Origin: Amia ocellicauda | Lineage: Eukaryota; Chordata; Actinopteri; Amiiformes; Amiidae | Assembly: GCF_036373705.1 (NCBI RefSeq) | Contig: NC_089868.1 | Span: 15,358,520-15,422,519 of the forward strand | Direction: 5' to 3' | DNA: 64,000 nucleotides | Part shown: positions 10,649-22,479 of the stretch, piece after piece | Layout: each line of letters starts with the position of its first letter | Position numbering within the stretch: the first letter of the stretch is position 1 | Program-made: the position numbers and the translations under genes | The notes under the pieces: generated by a model | Databases searched by the model: none | Told to the model about the DNA's origin: nothing | The model's input: the letters and a program-made list of their open reading frames with translations, nothing else

Positions 10649-12260
10649 CAGGGGTGTTGCTAGACATACTGTAAAGCTCTACTGCGGCACAGGCACCCAT
10701 TACTCATGGCACTTTTTTTTTTCTTGAAAGCCTGCTGCGTGCAAGTGTGCACCACAACGCACTATACAAACTTCCCTTGCTTAACCCACTATATTGCTAC
10801 ACTGCAACAAGTACTGAGAAATGTAAACATGAAGTGATATTAATCTTTATCAAAATATTTATTTAAGTATCTTCAACATATTAACAAGCATACACTGTAT
10901 GCAAATAAAACCTCCCTCAGTTCTGACTAGCGTGCCGATGCTGGCCTGTTACAGCAGCACACAGGTACGCACACAGCAGTTTGTGTTTGCGGTTAAACTG
11001 CATTGCTTTTACAAGCATTGATTGGGTTACTGCAGGGGTAGTCAATTATTTTTTGTCAGAGTCCACATTTCTTGGTAAAGGTATAGTCAAGGTCCAGACT
11101 CCAGATGGGGAGGGAATAATCACACCTGCAAATGCCCCTTTCCAACACACACACAAGTCTGTGAATTAGTATACCCGTTGCTTATTTTCAGTACATTTAT
11201 TTGACATAGTACAAAAATAAAACACTTAAATAAATCAATATAATTATCAAAGCACTTTCAGACCATTTTTTATCATTTTCATTTGTTAAAGATTATTGTA
11301 GGAATATAGATAAACATAATAGAAACTTCCAAACATTTCACTGTCCACTGATCAAAATTAGTGTTGAAAAATCATGTATTTGCTTCACAACCACATATCA
11401 CCAGCGAAAAATCCCATATCAACCAACATTATACATGCAAATTGACGCGGTTTCCAGTGCTGGTCAATCACAGATCTGTGTCAGTGGGTCTGTAATTGAA
11501 ACGGGTGAGGAGCACAACTCTCTGTGTGCGCTGCTAGAAACACGCATCTGCATTGGAAATCAGCTGTTTCCACCGCTGACGTAGGAGTTTCTAGGTGAAA
11601 CAAGCTGAAGCTGTGGCACCGTGACCCCCCGGTCATGTGTGTGCACTTTTATATTTTAGAGGCGAGGTTGACATATGTCCACACGACAAACGATAAGCAG
11701 GTTAACTGTTTATTTATAGAAATCAGGAAAACAAAGCAAATACCTGTGTTTTTGAGGAGTACAAAGTGCTGCTCTTACCCTAGTCCAGACTGTGTACAGT
11801 GATGCAGAACTGGGAATCTGCGAGCAATCAACTCACTGACTGAACACGGGCTCTATATAGGACATCCATATTAATACGTCACATCCTATTGGCTAATAAC
11901 CAGGAAGGGCTGCTACTAGGTTCCACACAATAACAGGCACTGAGTGCAACACACCTCCGTAACAATTAAAAAGAAACAAACACACAAACAAAAAAATATA
12001 TCATAATACGTTAATTACAATTATTCTCACAGTCCATTGAAAAGCATCTGGCGGTCCGGATCTGGCCCGCGGCCGCTATTGACTACCCCCGGGTTACGGT
12101 GTTGCATTTAGATCCATTTATTTTTTCCTTCCGGGATTATCAACCTAAATGACTGACAAATAAAGTAAATTGTTAAAACTCAAACTTGAGATTTTACTGG
12201 GGCACAGCAGATTTATACTGGGGCACGTGCCCCAGTAAAAGGGGTCTAGCAATGCCCATG
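10649..12260. mobile_element. Outer non-autonomous hAT element inserted in Gypsy pol
   Basis: The left end CAGGGGTGTTGCTAGA matches the reverse complement of the right end (TCTAGCAATGCCCATG) at 12 of 16 positions. The flanking 8-bp target duplication is CCTCATGT (10641-10648) and CCTCATGG (12261-12268). Eight-base duplications and CA-GGG ends are hAT hallmarks. No transposase frame is seen. A second, partial copy of this family at about 16968-17256 ends TCTAGCAACGCCCCTG. The element is itself split by another hAT at 11033-12091. Confidence 0.85.
11033..12091. mobile_element. Inner hAT element nested in the outer hAT
   Basis: The left end CAGGGGTAGTCAATTA pairs with the right end TATTGACTACCCCCG. 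The 8-bp target duplication is GGTTACTG (11025-11032) and GGTTACGG (12092-12099). The related element at 17.1 kb has the uninterrupted site GGTTACTG followed by the same flank, which shows the empty state. No coding frame is seen. A stretch at 11735-11970 resembles 16795-17000 and may be a further LTR fragment shared by both loci. Confidence 0.88.
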
Positions 12261-12315
12261 CCTCATGGGAAATTACATGTCCCAAGTACTGTACTGTAGT
12301 GGCAAAAAGCTGACA

Positions 12316-13121
12316 TTAACTTGGTTTAACCTTTAGACTGGCTTCGGTAAGCTTTCGCAAAACCTCTCCTAATTGAGCTAAATGCTCTTCAAATGTTCGC
12401 CCAAAGACAATAATGTCATCCACATAGACTAAACATTTGTTCCATTGCAGATCTGAAAGGACCAGCTCCATTAGATGCTTAAAAGTGCTAGGTGCCTTAC
12501 ATAATCCAAAAGGAAACATTAAACTCATACAACCAATGCTTGGTAACAAACGCAGTCTTTTCCCGAACTTTTGGGTCCACTACAACCTGCCAGTAACCAC
12601 TGGCAAGATCCAGAGTAGAGAACCATTGAGCATCTGCCAAGGAATCAATCCTAGGGAGGTGATAAGCATCTTTCACAGTCACCACAATCATTCAAACGTG
12701 GATAATCCACGCAAAATCACAGCTTCCCATCCTTCCGTACGAGCATCACAGGGGCCGCCCAGAGGCTATAAGATGGCCGAATTGCATCATTGTCTAATAT
12801 CCCCTGGATGTGATCATCATACTCTGCCTGGTACCCTTTGTGGTGCCATCCGAATGGGGCGAGAAGGCCCAGTCTAACTTCATCTATCTCACATTTCTTT
12901 ATTAATGGAAACATTCAATCAAGGACGGTGCAACTCTTAACCTTTACATTCATTTTTGCCCCAAACTTGCCCAAGAAATCAGTTCCCAACAATGCTGCCA
13001 TGCTGGCATTTCTAGCTATTAAGAACTGATGCTGCAACCCAAAATGATCGAACCCACAAACTGTAGTCCATATTCCCAATATATCCAACAACCCATTAGC
13101 TTCATACCCTACACCCTTCAT
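12316..13121 (-). pseudogene. Gypsy reverse transcriptase and protease-like remnants
   Basis: Minus-strand frames in order: GTDFLGKFGAKM (end of protease or linker), AEYDDHIQGILDNDAIRPS with WAAPVMLVRKDGKL (start of reverse transcriptase), YHLPRIDSLADAQWFSTLDLASGYWQV, then LMFPFGLCKAPSTF and the active-site box CLVYVDDIIVFG. The pieces lie in different frames separated by small indels. The catalytic YVDD is intact but the frame is not. Confidence 0.9.
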
Positions 13122-13629
13122 ACCGTTCTAATTGTCCATCCCCAAACTGACTCCACACCTTCTCACTCAACAATGATATTTGTGCAGAGGTATCATCCAA
13201 AAACCGGCAAGGTGTTCCAAAGATCTTCCCTTCTAAATACATACCACCTCCTACAGTTAGTGATGGACAATCTACTTGGTCAAATTCTTGGGTAAAAACG
13301 GGTGGTTGAATGACCAGCCTCTACCACCCGTTCTAGTTTTCCGGCGGTTCTGGCCAATCTCTCCTCAAATGTCGATTACTACCACACCCCCCAACATTGT
13401 TTTTCACTAGTGGACTTTGAGGGCCCCCTGTACCACTCCCAATAAGGAGCTGGACAATATCGGTGCCCTCTATCAGACTCCTGATGGGCTAGTCTCAATT
13501 GTTGTACCTCTTGCCTTAACCCTTCTACTATATCTAGCATTTTCCCCAAAACTGGTTCCGTTCCCCCTGACGTACTTAGAGCGAATCCTCATTTCCAGTG
13601 GTGCAGCAGTTTCCCCCTCCAACCCATGT

Positions 13630-14510
13630 ATAAGTTATTATTATTATTATTTTTTTTTTTTCTTGGCAGACTCCCTTATCCAGGGCGACTTACAACATAA
13701 GTGCAAACAAAGTGCAAAAATACAGAGAAGTACAAGGCATCAATCATTACAAATTCAACTTAGCTAAAACATACCAATTCAAAATACATTTTACAAATTC
13801 CAATTTACAATTTACACAAGTACAGTAAGAGTCTTCCTACATCCTGGACGGTGAAAGCGAAGTGCTGTCAAGATGTAGGGTTACAGACGAGGGCTACGGG
13901 AAAGGGAGCAAGGAGAAAAACAAACAAGAACGCGAGGAGCATAATAAGCTGAAGTGCTATCTAGCAGGGATAGAGGACTAATATTACAAGTGCTGTGGGA
14001 AGAGATGCGTCTTGAGTAAGCGCCGGAATGAGGTCAAGGACTCTGCTGTTTTGACTTCGGTGGGCAGGTCGTTCCACCACTTAGGGGCCAGGGATGAGAA
14101 GGAGCGGCTCTGGAGGAAGGAGAGTGGAGAGGAGGCAGAGTTAGCCTTCTGGCACTGGAGGAGCGCAGTGGTCTGGAGGGGATGTATGGAGAGACAAGTG
14201 ACTGAAGGTAGCTTGGTGCAGTGTGGTCAAGACAGCGGCAGGTGAGGGTCAAAGTCTTGAACTGAATGCGTGCCGCTATCGGGAGCCAGTGGAGGGAGCG
14301 GAGCAGTGGAGTAGCGTGTGCGAATCGTGGCAGAGAGAATACCAGACAAGCCGCAGAGTTCTGGATGAGCTGGAGTGGGCGGGTAGTGGATGCAGGCAGG
14401 CCGGCCAGGAGGGAGCTGCAGTAGTCCAGGCGGGAGAGGACCAGTGACTGGACGAGAAGCTGAGTTGAGTAGTCGTTGAGAAAGGGACGGATCCGGCGTA
14501 TGTTGCTCAG
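13630..14510 (-). mobile_element. Retroposon with conserved fish 3' tail, inserted in Gypsy
   Basis: On the minus strand this ends with GTCGCCCTGGATAAGGGAGTCTGCCAAGAAA and then a run of AAT repeats, which reads as a retroposon tail. The same body and tail occur at 38530-39235, where a GGTCGTTYCACCACTTAGGGGCCAGGGATGAGA-like segment is shared. The tail also ends shorter elements at about 16500, 19600 and 36500. I recall closely similar sequence from many fish genomes but cannot name the family. It interrupts the Gypsy gag region, which resumes at about 14510. Confidence 0.7.
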
Positions 14511-15102
14511 GAAGAATCTGAAGAAGTTCCAACTCAGATGCTAAACAAATGGCCTCTTCTAAACTGTTAGGTTTAGCACTATGCAGTTGTATTCTTAACC
14601 CTCCACTCCCCACATGGATAATAAAATGATCTCTTGCTAAACTGTCTCGTGTAACAATCAGCCTGGGGATATGCTGGAAACACCAAACTCTACAATTGAC
14701 TCCTTTTTACGACTTTGATTTTGAAAAGTAACACTGTGTACATCTTCACTATTCTGAGGCATCAAATATCTCTGCATAGCTGCTTTCAGGGCCTCGTAAC
14801 TACCCTGATCTATAACGGTTGAGCCTTCATAAATCTCCCGTGCTTTCCCTGAAAGGAGTAACCTCTAACCTCAACTTAAGATCAGCCGCCCAGCCATTTA
14901 TCTCTGTGGCTATCTCAAATTGGTTTAACCAATCAGACCAACCACGCCCACTTCCATTGAATGTCTCTGGCATAAATATCAGTTGAGAAGTGAACCTCCC
15001 CTGGCCAGAGCCATTACTACAACTAGCAGCCTCCTCCATCATTTTGTCACTATTACAAAACCCTATACAAATCCCACCAGTGTAGCACAACCCCAAATAC
15101 AA
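14511..15102 (-). pseudogene. Gypsy gag remnant
   Basis: Minus-strand frames containing SGRGWSDWLNQFEIATEINGW and, further on, [19 protein letters not shown], in the manner of Gypsy gag. Frameshifts lie between the pieces, and the retroposon insertion separates this from pol. Confidence 0.65.
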
Positions 15103-15136
15103 GGCTTGCCACTCAGGTTTGTAATAAAGCCACTAC

Positions 15137-15671
15137 CAACAAAAAGGTAGTGGGGTAGCATGAATGCTGCCACCACCTTTTGTAACCCAGTATGGTCTGG
15201 GAAGCAGAGTGACCAGGAGAAGGCTCTCAAAGACAACAACCAGGATAAAAGGAATTGATCTTTATATTAAAATAGATAAAAGACACATACAGTTAAAAAC
15301 CAGGTTATCACAAATCATATCCTTCCCGATAAAACCAATTATAACAATTACCACCATTCAATAGATTTATAAACACCCCACCCTCCCCTATTGCACATTC
15401 AATTAATATAGACCATATAACTATTTAGCAGCCTATATCCCAATAGGAAAAATACTAGCAGATTAAAATAGATCACAACAGCTCCCACTATATGCAGTAC
15501 CACACTCTGTGCCTTAAAAATATAACCCCAGATGCATAACTTAATCCACACAATTCAAAACTCACATATGTAACTCCATATGACACACACAATTAAGTGA
15601 TAATTATAAACATAACAGAAACATAAAATATAAAATACAAATTAAACTAGACCGCTATACAGGTTCGATAA
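15137..15671 (-). repeat. Gypsy LTR, right copy (5' LTR of minus-strand element)
   Basis: Direct counterpart of the left LTR with many small differences, so the element is not recent. Similarity ends abruptly near 15671 at CAGGTTCGATA. Confidence 0.75.
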
Positions 15672-16494
15672 TGTGGAAGAAACTCAGTCTTCAATCAGGT
15701 TTACACACAGCGTGGACAGGAACAGTGAATCAAGGAGATTCCAAAGTTGCTCTGCCTTCATACAAAAAGTCAGAGGCTTTTATACACACAGAAGTCAAAG
15801 ATCTGGTTATAAGTAAAAAGTCATTACTATGTTATCTAAATTGACTATGTTCATAGGTCAATACATGGATTAGGGAGCAGAAACTTAAATCATACTGTTT
15901 GACATTGTCTCCAAGATGCTCATCGTAAATAACAAACAGAGGTCAAACAACCTTCTGGCCTGACCTTTTAGCTGGACCTTATCTTTCTTCAGTATACATG
16001 AAGCAAGACATTTGCAAGAGGAATTTCTAGCTTTCCTTCCACAATTCTCATCACTAGGGTTGGCCGTGCACCAGCTCCAGGACCCGGACCCGGACAGTTT
16101 TTGTTAGTTGTGCTCCGGAGCCAGAGCGGAGCTGGAGCTGGCATTGCTGGAGCCGGAGCGGAGCTGATGTCATGGAGCTGCTCCACTCTTTTCCCACTCC
16201 ATTAAACTCACCCAGATATCAAGTCCAGTTTTCTTAAATTAACAAAATATGTAACTTCATAGGTATTGTTGTGTGTTGGGGGTTATAAAATAAGATCAGT
16301 TCTCACTCCAGCTATTAGTACATTATTTTGTATTTATTGTAATTATACGACACCTTCAGTTTCTCACACCTCTCAATTTCTATAAGTGATTCTATAATCT
16401 CAGGGAATCTCTCATAAACAACTTGCAAAAGGAGTAAAGTCCAAAGTATTTTATTCAAACCAAATTCTTCATCTGCCTAAATTAACCACATTAT
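15672..16494. other. Repeat-like spacer, no gene
   Basis: 15672-16020 reads like a promoter-containing LTR fragment (AGGCTTTTATACAC box, GA-rich segments) but has no partner in the window. 16055-16180 is a GGAGC/GGAGCCGGAGC low-complexity patch. The remainder is AT-rich. No coding frame is supported. Confidence 0.4.
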
Positions 16495-16690
16495 TTGTCA
16501 TTTAGCAGACACTCTTATCCAGGGTGACTTACATTTGTACCCATTTATACAGCTGGGCATTTTACTGGAGCAATGTAAGCGAAGTACCTTGCTCAAGGGT
16601 ACAACAGCACTGTCCCACCTGGGATTTGAACCTACAACCTTCCTTAGAGCCCTACTGGACCCGATACCACGTTTCATAGCCATCTGTTAT
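16495..16690 (-). mobile_element. tRNA-related SINE
   Basis: On the minus strand there is a B-box-like AGGTTCAAATCCC (16621-16633 reversed), then CTGTTGTACCCTTGAGCAAGG and the widely shared fish tail GTCACCCTGGATAAGAGTGTCTGCTAAATG. This order fits a tRNA-derived SINE with a LINE-type tail. I did not place an A box with confidence. Confidence 0.6.
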
Positions 16691-16794
16691 CTGACATTTT
16701 CTTTACTAGTCTGTCCAAAAGTTGCCAGGGAGTTAAGGTCACATGCTGGAGTCATGCCCCCTGCACCTTGTCTGTCAATTTTGAGATACGAAAA

Positions 16795-17256
16795 TACGGG
16801 ACCCAATACCCAAACAAACCCAGTACCTGTGCTTGACGAGGACAAAGTGCCGCCACAGTCCGGACCGGCTATAGAGATGCCGAACTGGGAACCTGCGAGC
16901 AATCAGCTCTATAGGACATCCCATAATACCAACGTCCTACTGGCTAATAACCAGGAAGGGCAGACACTGTCTTTGCAAATAACACCGCCTCCGTCGTCGT
17001 GACTGGCGCGCCGACGCCATTACAGCAGCACACAGGCGCGCAGCAGCGGTTTGTGTTTTGGGTTGCTTTTACAAGCGTTGATTGGGTTACTGCATTGCAT
17101 TTAAATCCATTTATTTTTCCAGGATCATCAATCTGAATGAATGCACTGACCAGTAAAGTAAATTGTTCAAACTCAAACTTGAGATTTTACTGGGGCACAG
17201 CAGATTTATACTGGATCACGTCCCTCAGTAAAAGGGGTCTAGCAACGCCCCTGGAT
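16795..17256. mobile_element. LTR-like fragment joined to a partial hAT copy
   Basis: 16795-17000 resembles 11735-11970 (TGGCTAATAACCAGGAAGGGC and flanking words). From about 16968 the sequence matches the outer hAT (ACAGCAGCACACAGG, GATTGGGTTACTGCA, ACTGGGGCACAGCAGATTTATACTGG) up to its right end at about 17256. The left hAT end is missing. This copy lacks the inner hAT and so shows the empty target site. Confidence 0.7.
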
Positions 17257-19193
17257 GAAGATATCCAACTACACTACAAAAAAGTGAATGAGGTGTGTTG
17301 TGCACTTTATATAATTTTTTTGTATTGTCAGTTTACATAAAATAGATGTCTTTGTTAAATTAAAATACTTTTTCATGCGCATGCTCAAAGCCACTGACTG
17401 CTTCTAGTTCAAGTCTTCCCTGCGTACATTTTGGCGGGCAAGTTGCTGGTCTTCGTTTTCTGAGTCGGAAGAGGTAAGAGGACATTTCTTTTCACCTGTA
17501 CCTGTTTTTATTGCGGTATAGATATGGTTTTCTATCAACAAATCAATTTGGAGTCGGCGGGATGTATGCTGGTGTGTCGTGTCAATCAAATCTGGCGACG
17601 CTGCTGTTGTGTTATTGTGAAGCAGGTACATTAATGTTGGCATGCGAGTGAAAACGGGTACTTTTCAACAACCAGATATTTTGAGCTCTTCGGTTAGTGG
17701 ACCGTAAAGGACTGAAATATATTGCTGTTAGCATTAGAAATGGCTTATATACAGACTGTGCAAATTAGCTTTATAGCAAAACCAACAAAGTGGTTGTTAA
17801 AGATACATCCTATTGAAATTATTCTCTCTGCTTCCACTGTTTTTGTATTATAAAAGAAATGGGTTTGCCCGCTTGTGGATTTCCTGTTTCTGCTCTCAAA
17901 GCTAAAGAAGTTCCCTCGTTGTTAAGAAAACCACAAGATCGTACCGTTTGTATGTTGTAACAGGTCCTGACATCTGCCTCCACGATGACCTCCTCCCTTG
18001 GGAAGGGCAGCCTACAAACCTTGCACAGCTTCCGTCTTTTGAGGCCTCTGATTGGATGAACGGCCACACGATTCTACGTCATCTTCCTATAAAGCGTCAC
18101 TCATGTTTGTAAACACTAAGTTCTCGCTGAAGGAATTCCTGACGTGGTGCTTCCAAGCCGCCTTGATTAAAGTTGTATTTGATTTTATCTCAACGACTTT
18201 TCCAGTTATTTCCGAGACGGGTTCAGCATGTATTATAAGTACACAATACATGCATAGCTGAAGCTGTTGTGAATCCATAGATATCACGTATATAGCAGTA
18301 GCATCTATTATAGCTGAATTGTATAAGCCCCTCTCTCTCTGGCTCTGCTCAGTGTCTGTAACCCGAGACAGCTATTTTTTTATTGGCTAGTAAAAAAAAA
18401 AAGCAGATCTCCATGGCTCATGACACACAGTAACATCCTCTCCATTGGGCAATTCCAGCCCCATGTGCTGCTTTGCAAATTGAATTTCTAAAACCAGGAA
18501 GTACGCGATGTAAACAAACCACACATGGCTCTTTTCAGCAGCTGAAAAGACCGCATGTCTTTATCTCAGATCGTTTCCCCGATCATTAATAGTTTGTACT
18601 TGATTATATTATATAGTGTTCGTAAAGCAAAAATAATAGGACACAACTGACATTGAATTACGTTTCCCTGTTCTGTGTCTGTTGTCTTGAAACCAAATCA
18701 TGTCCACATTGTCAACAACGCACCTTTCTTCGGGACAGATTCACTGGGGTCACTTTGCTGTGAAGTTTCACCCGCACTCCTCTCCTCCATCTCGTCTCCT
18801 CCACACGCAATACACATGGCATTTATTTTCGATATTTGGCTGAGGCGCATTCATTCCAGAACAAGGGTCCTGCACTGTTTCTGCGTGACGCCGATCCCAT
18901 TGGTGGAGCCGTGCAGATCTGCGCAGACCTGCGGAAATTTGCGTTACACGAACACTGTCGGCGTTCTTTGATCAGATGCGTCTCAAGCAGCCGCGCAGCA
19001 AGTTGTGGGATGCAAGAACGCCATCAAGATTATTGGCAGCTGAATGCTATGACTGAATGACAGGGTAATTAGTAAAGAATTCAATTTAGCATAGAAAACT
19101 TCAAAATACCGGTATGAAAGTATAGTAAAAGTCCATACCGGTCCGTAAATGAATACTGGTATATCGTTTTTACGGTATACCGCCCAGCCCTAA
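17257..19193. mobile_element. Unresolved region ending in a hAT-like terminus
   Basis: The right edge at 19193 ends GGTATACCGCCCAGCCCTA, the reverse complement of the TAGGGCTGGGC-type ends of a fish hAT group, preceded by palindromic ACCGGTAT words. No left end was found, so the limits are unknown. A minus-strand frame at 17819-18067 (CKVCRLPFPREEV) and CpG-containing sequence at 17380-17470 suggest a former exon or promoter, but I recognise nothing. Confidence 0.35.
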
Positions 19194-19595
19194 AACAGCG
19201 AGAAACCAATCACATCTGTGAATGCACGCTAATGTGATTTGATTGTTGCTCACAAAACCTAAACAGCAACACCTGTGCTTCTTTCAAACAAATTGCTATT
19301 TTTTATTTGCAGTCACCTCACAATTTAAACATGGATCAGCTGTATTGACATTTGGAATGAGCAACAGAAAGGTTGCTTCTCCACATACTGCACAACCACA
19401 TTTCCCCGATCCACACAAAAACTTCAGGCCTCTGTTTTCAGGTTTATCCTTTAGTGAGTGTTCGGGTTGAAAAGTTCAGTTGTGGATGTGAAAGAGATGT
19501 TAAAACAAAGAAGGAAAATGCTTTACTGGTTTTTCTTTCCCTTCCCTGCTTAATGTTGACATCTATAAAGTGGTGGTAACCTTGTTTGACAAGGT

Positions 19596-19652
19596 AACCA
19601 TTAATAACCTGGATAAGGGCGTCTGCCAAGAAATAATAAAAAAATAATAATA
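19596..19652 (+). mobile_element. Short retroposon tail
   Basis: CCTGGATAAGGGCGTCTGCCAAGAAATAATA followed by AATA repeats. This is the same tail as the elements at 13.6, 16.5 and 38.5 kb, in plus orientation. The body is too diverged to delimit. Confidence 0.6.
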
Positions 19653-19802
19653 ATGTCCATGTGATGATGAATTGGTCATTGTGTAGGCCTTAATGTCTAT
19701 CTCTACAGTTGTCATCCATTTCACATGCTTATAGAAATGTGAGGTGTAGTATGTGCAGTCCTAAAATATATATATATATATATTTGTTTTCCTCTCTTTA
19801 GA

Positions 19803-20939
19803 ATGAAACGGTTGAAAAGAGGAGGGAGTGCATCCTCAGGGCACTTTGTATCTACCAGAATGAAGACCCCAAACATCCTCTTCAAAGAATACCTGGTTGG
19901 TAATTTAAATAGTTCAGTTTCTACCTGTATTAAACCAAATCTTGAATAACTTGTCTTTGTTATAATTTGTGTGGAATCAGTTTGTTTAAACTTTTTTGGA
20001 AATCTAATCTATACACTCACCATGCATTTTATTAGGAACACCTGTGCAATCTAATGCAATTCAATACAACAACTCTGCCATACATTCTACTTTTACAAAG
20101 CTTATACATTTTCAGTTCTTGATGACATTGTAAGAAAGGTGATAATTCTATTTTATGTTTATTACTGAGGTCTTAGTGGGTGGTGGTGGTGTACTGGAGT
20201 GCATTATATTGAACAGTGTTCCTAATATTGTGTCTACCCCATTAACATACATGAGGGGGGCAAAATATTAGGAACACTTGTTGACACAATGCAAACAAAA
20301 ACTGAAAATGTCTAAGCTTAGTAAAAGTAAAAATGTATGGCATTATGTATTGGATTGCATTAGACAGCACAGGTGTTCCTAATAAAGTGCTTGGTGAGGA
20401 TATTCAATAATATAAATTGATATCTCTAAAATTTGATAGAATCACCCAGTACTACTTCATCTTGTTATTTTTATACACAAGCACTGTTTGAAGTATCATG
20501 ATATTTTCATTAAATTAATATATAAAGGAAACCTGAAATGCAAAAGTTACTCTTTGGAATTCTGCAAAATCTGTTTGTGATTTCATAGTTTGGTTTCGTC
20601 CTTTCTTTCTCTCCTATGTAAAGGATTCCGATGCTACAGCAGTTGAGAGGGAGCTTCAACAAGTTATCCTTGGCATCTACAGCATCAATGTTGAGGGAGG
20701 TGATGCCACCACTCCTCCAGCCAATGTTGGAATAGTGATCGAGGGTGTTGAAGTTCTGCACATGTGCACTCTTAATGGGTGTAATATATGCACTGAACCT
20801 CAGTTATCCTCAGGAACTGAAAGCCTTCTTTGAAGTACTTCAGAAGCTCTTCCTTCAACTGGATGCTTGCAGACTCTCAAATTAAGGTACAGATGCTCAA
20901 GAACAAACTGTATGAATGAGCCAACCATTGATTTTGATG
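19803..20939 (+). pseudogene. SAMD3-like multicopy gene, two degenerate exons
   Basis: Exon-like piece 1 (from 19803) reads NETVEKRRECILRAL and then YQNEDPKH. A one-base shift then restores LFKEYLV in another frame. Piece 2 (from about 20624) reads DATAVERELQQVILGIYS and GIVIEGVEVLHM, then after a shift and an apparent deletion YALNLSYPQELKAFFEVLQK and LFLQLDACRLSN, with the end IKVQMLKNKL in yet another frame. This matches my memory of the C-terminal module of fish proteins labelled sterile alpha motif domain-containing 3-like (IEGVEVL, YALNLSYP.EL..FEV.QK). Multiple frameshifts make it a pseudogene. A 387-bp Tc1-like MITE sits in its intron. Confidence 0.65.
20014..20400. mobile_element. 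Tc1/mariner MITE related to the 31.3-kb element
   Basis: Ends CACTCACC...TTTATTAGGAACACCTGTGC and GCACAGGTGTTCCTAATAAAG...GGTGAG, flanked by TA on both sides. The inverted repeats run about 110 bases. The terminal words match those of the DD36E element in NSUN4 intron 1. It is 387 bp with no transposase frame, so it must be moved in trans if at all. Confidence 0.85.
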
Positions 20940-20959
20940 CTGAATGTTCTGTGAAATAG

Positions 20960-21091
20960 GCAAAATTATATTTTGGGCAGAAACTGAATAAAGTGATTAC
21001 CCGTTTGAAAATAGCAGAGCAGGGAAAACCTACACTTCAGAAAAACAACCAAAGATTTGGCAAACATTTGGAAAACTACTACCATAAGTGA
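20960..21091 (+). other. Short exon-like open frame, unrecognised
   Basis: After an AG at 20958-20959 there is a 43-codon open stretch with protein-like composition (GQKLNKVITRLKIAEQGK) ending in TGA at 21089-21091. It directly follows the SAMD3-like remnant and may be another decayed exon. I cannot assign it. Confidence 0.25.
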
Positions 21092-22479
21092 CAAGTGGTA
21101 GTCTAGTGGTACTACTAAGTGACAAGTGAAATGATATTGAATTGAGAGACCATGAATGCACCAAAATTGTTGACAAAGGTGAGTGTATGAATAAAGGAAT
21201 ACATTGTACAGTATGCAATGCAATATGTAAAAAAAACCTCAAACAAATGGAATGGTCCCTTGTTTTTCAGTAGTTGCTGTATCTTGAACTATATTAGACT
21301 TCTCTGTATATCTTACAGCTTCGTGTTGCACAGCTCAGTTGGGTAGAGAATAAGTTCTTGCTATGGAGTATGGATACTATGTAACTTAAAAGTTCTGTGG
21401 CTAAAGAATATCAATTAGATGGATAGTTATGATGTAGTTAGTTTATTTTGTTCTGTTCCTGGTTATTTTGTCACATTTGCAATGTGTATATCTGTACATT
21501 ATTTTCTTCAGCTTGCATTTGGTGCATTTTGATAGACACCCTACTATCTGTTTTCCCACTGTGCTCTGCCCTGCATTCCCTGCTGTGGTTATGGATGAGG
21601 GTACTGTAGATAAAAATAAAGAAATACATGAAAATATAAAAAACAAGCATGATAACTGTGTTCTGACTGTGTAACAAGATTTTATCAGATTTTGTTCACC
21701 CCAAACCAAACACCAGATTAGCAGAACAATGCAGGCTAGTAAACATAGGAGCTTTGATATGAAAAGCATACTGAAAAGACCTGTTGCCAGTTAGAGACAT
21801 AAACTTGCTTAGCTGATTAGGGATATTGGACTCCATTCATCAACGTATCAGCATTTAGAATTGTTTCAGATTTTTTTTTCAACCATCACATGATTATACC
21901 TTTTCCTTCAATTGTCCTCAATTAATCATGTTTATCATTATGAGAAAAAAGGCAGAAACTGCTTTGTCCTAAAAAAGAGAGAAGAACTGTAAGAATAAAA
22001 AATAATATAAAATTATATTATATTATATATAAAATTAATATATAGAAAGAAGAAAATAAGATCTAACAGTGAAGAATGAAACCGTTTCATATGACATCTA
22101 CACAGGTAGACTCTGCTGCAGAATTACATCCATCATGATGCTGACAGTCACCAAATTGTATATCAGGTGTTGCTGTCTTACTGTAGTTTTATTGATTGGC
22201 TGTTTAAATGTTAAATTCTGAAATCAACACATAGTAGACATTATTGCTGCAGTTTTACACATAAATAGTTGCTATTACTGCAGAAAAAGGTCCATTAATT
22301 GAAAATAATATTCACTAAATTGACTTCTCATGTGAACACAGTTTTTTGTGTATGTACATTTCCTGATGTGCTGTGATTGAATGCTGACACTGTCCAGCCT
22401 GTCAGAAGGCGCAGAGTTGTAGTCGAATCGGTTCAATACTGACCTTCCTGAGACTTTCAGCAATGTATCTACCGAATTT

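Larger units (their letters stand above)
7175..15671 (-). mobile_element. Degenerate Ty3/Gypsy LTR retrotransposon with nested insertions
   Basis: Two similar stretches of about 530 bases in direct orientation (7175-7709 and 15137-15671) bracket minus-strand gag and pol remnants in the order gag (15.1-14.5 kb), protease-like and reverse transcriptase (13.1-12.3 kb), RNase H (10.4-10.2 kb), integrase C-terminus (8.6-8.2 kb). The integrase core is missing. Interruptions are a retroposon (about 13630-14510), a hAT pair (10649-12260) and a CR1-like LINE piece (8758-10161). Coding parts carry frameshifts, so the copy is inactive. The outer limits of the LTRs are approximate because I could not identify target-site duplications or a primer-binding site. 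Confidence 0.85.

Noticed and set aside
14012..14447. Overlapping open frames on both strands inside the 13.6-kb retroposon
   Set aside because: They fall in GC-rich repeat sequence shared with 38.5 kb, have no reverse-transcriptase motifs, and differ between the two copies.
17819..18067. Minus-strand frame with a CKVC motif, considered as a zinc-binding exon
   Set aside because: Only one Cys pair is visible, no splice partner was found and there is no family match.
18675..19060. Pair of overlapping plus-strand frames suggesting a coding exon
   Set aside because: They lie within sequence that ends in a hAT-type terminus and show no recognised domain.
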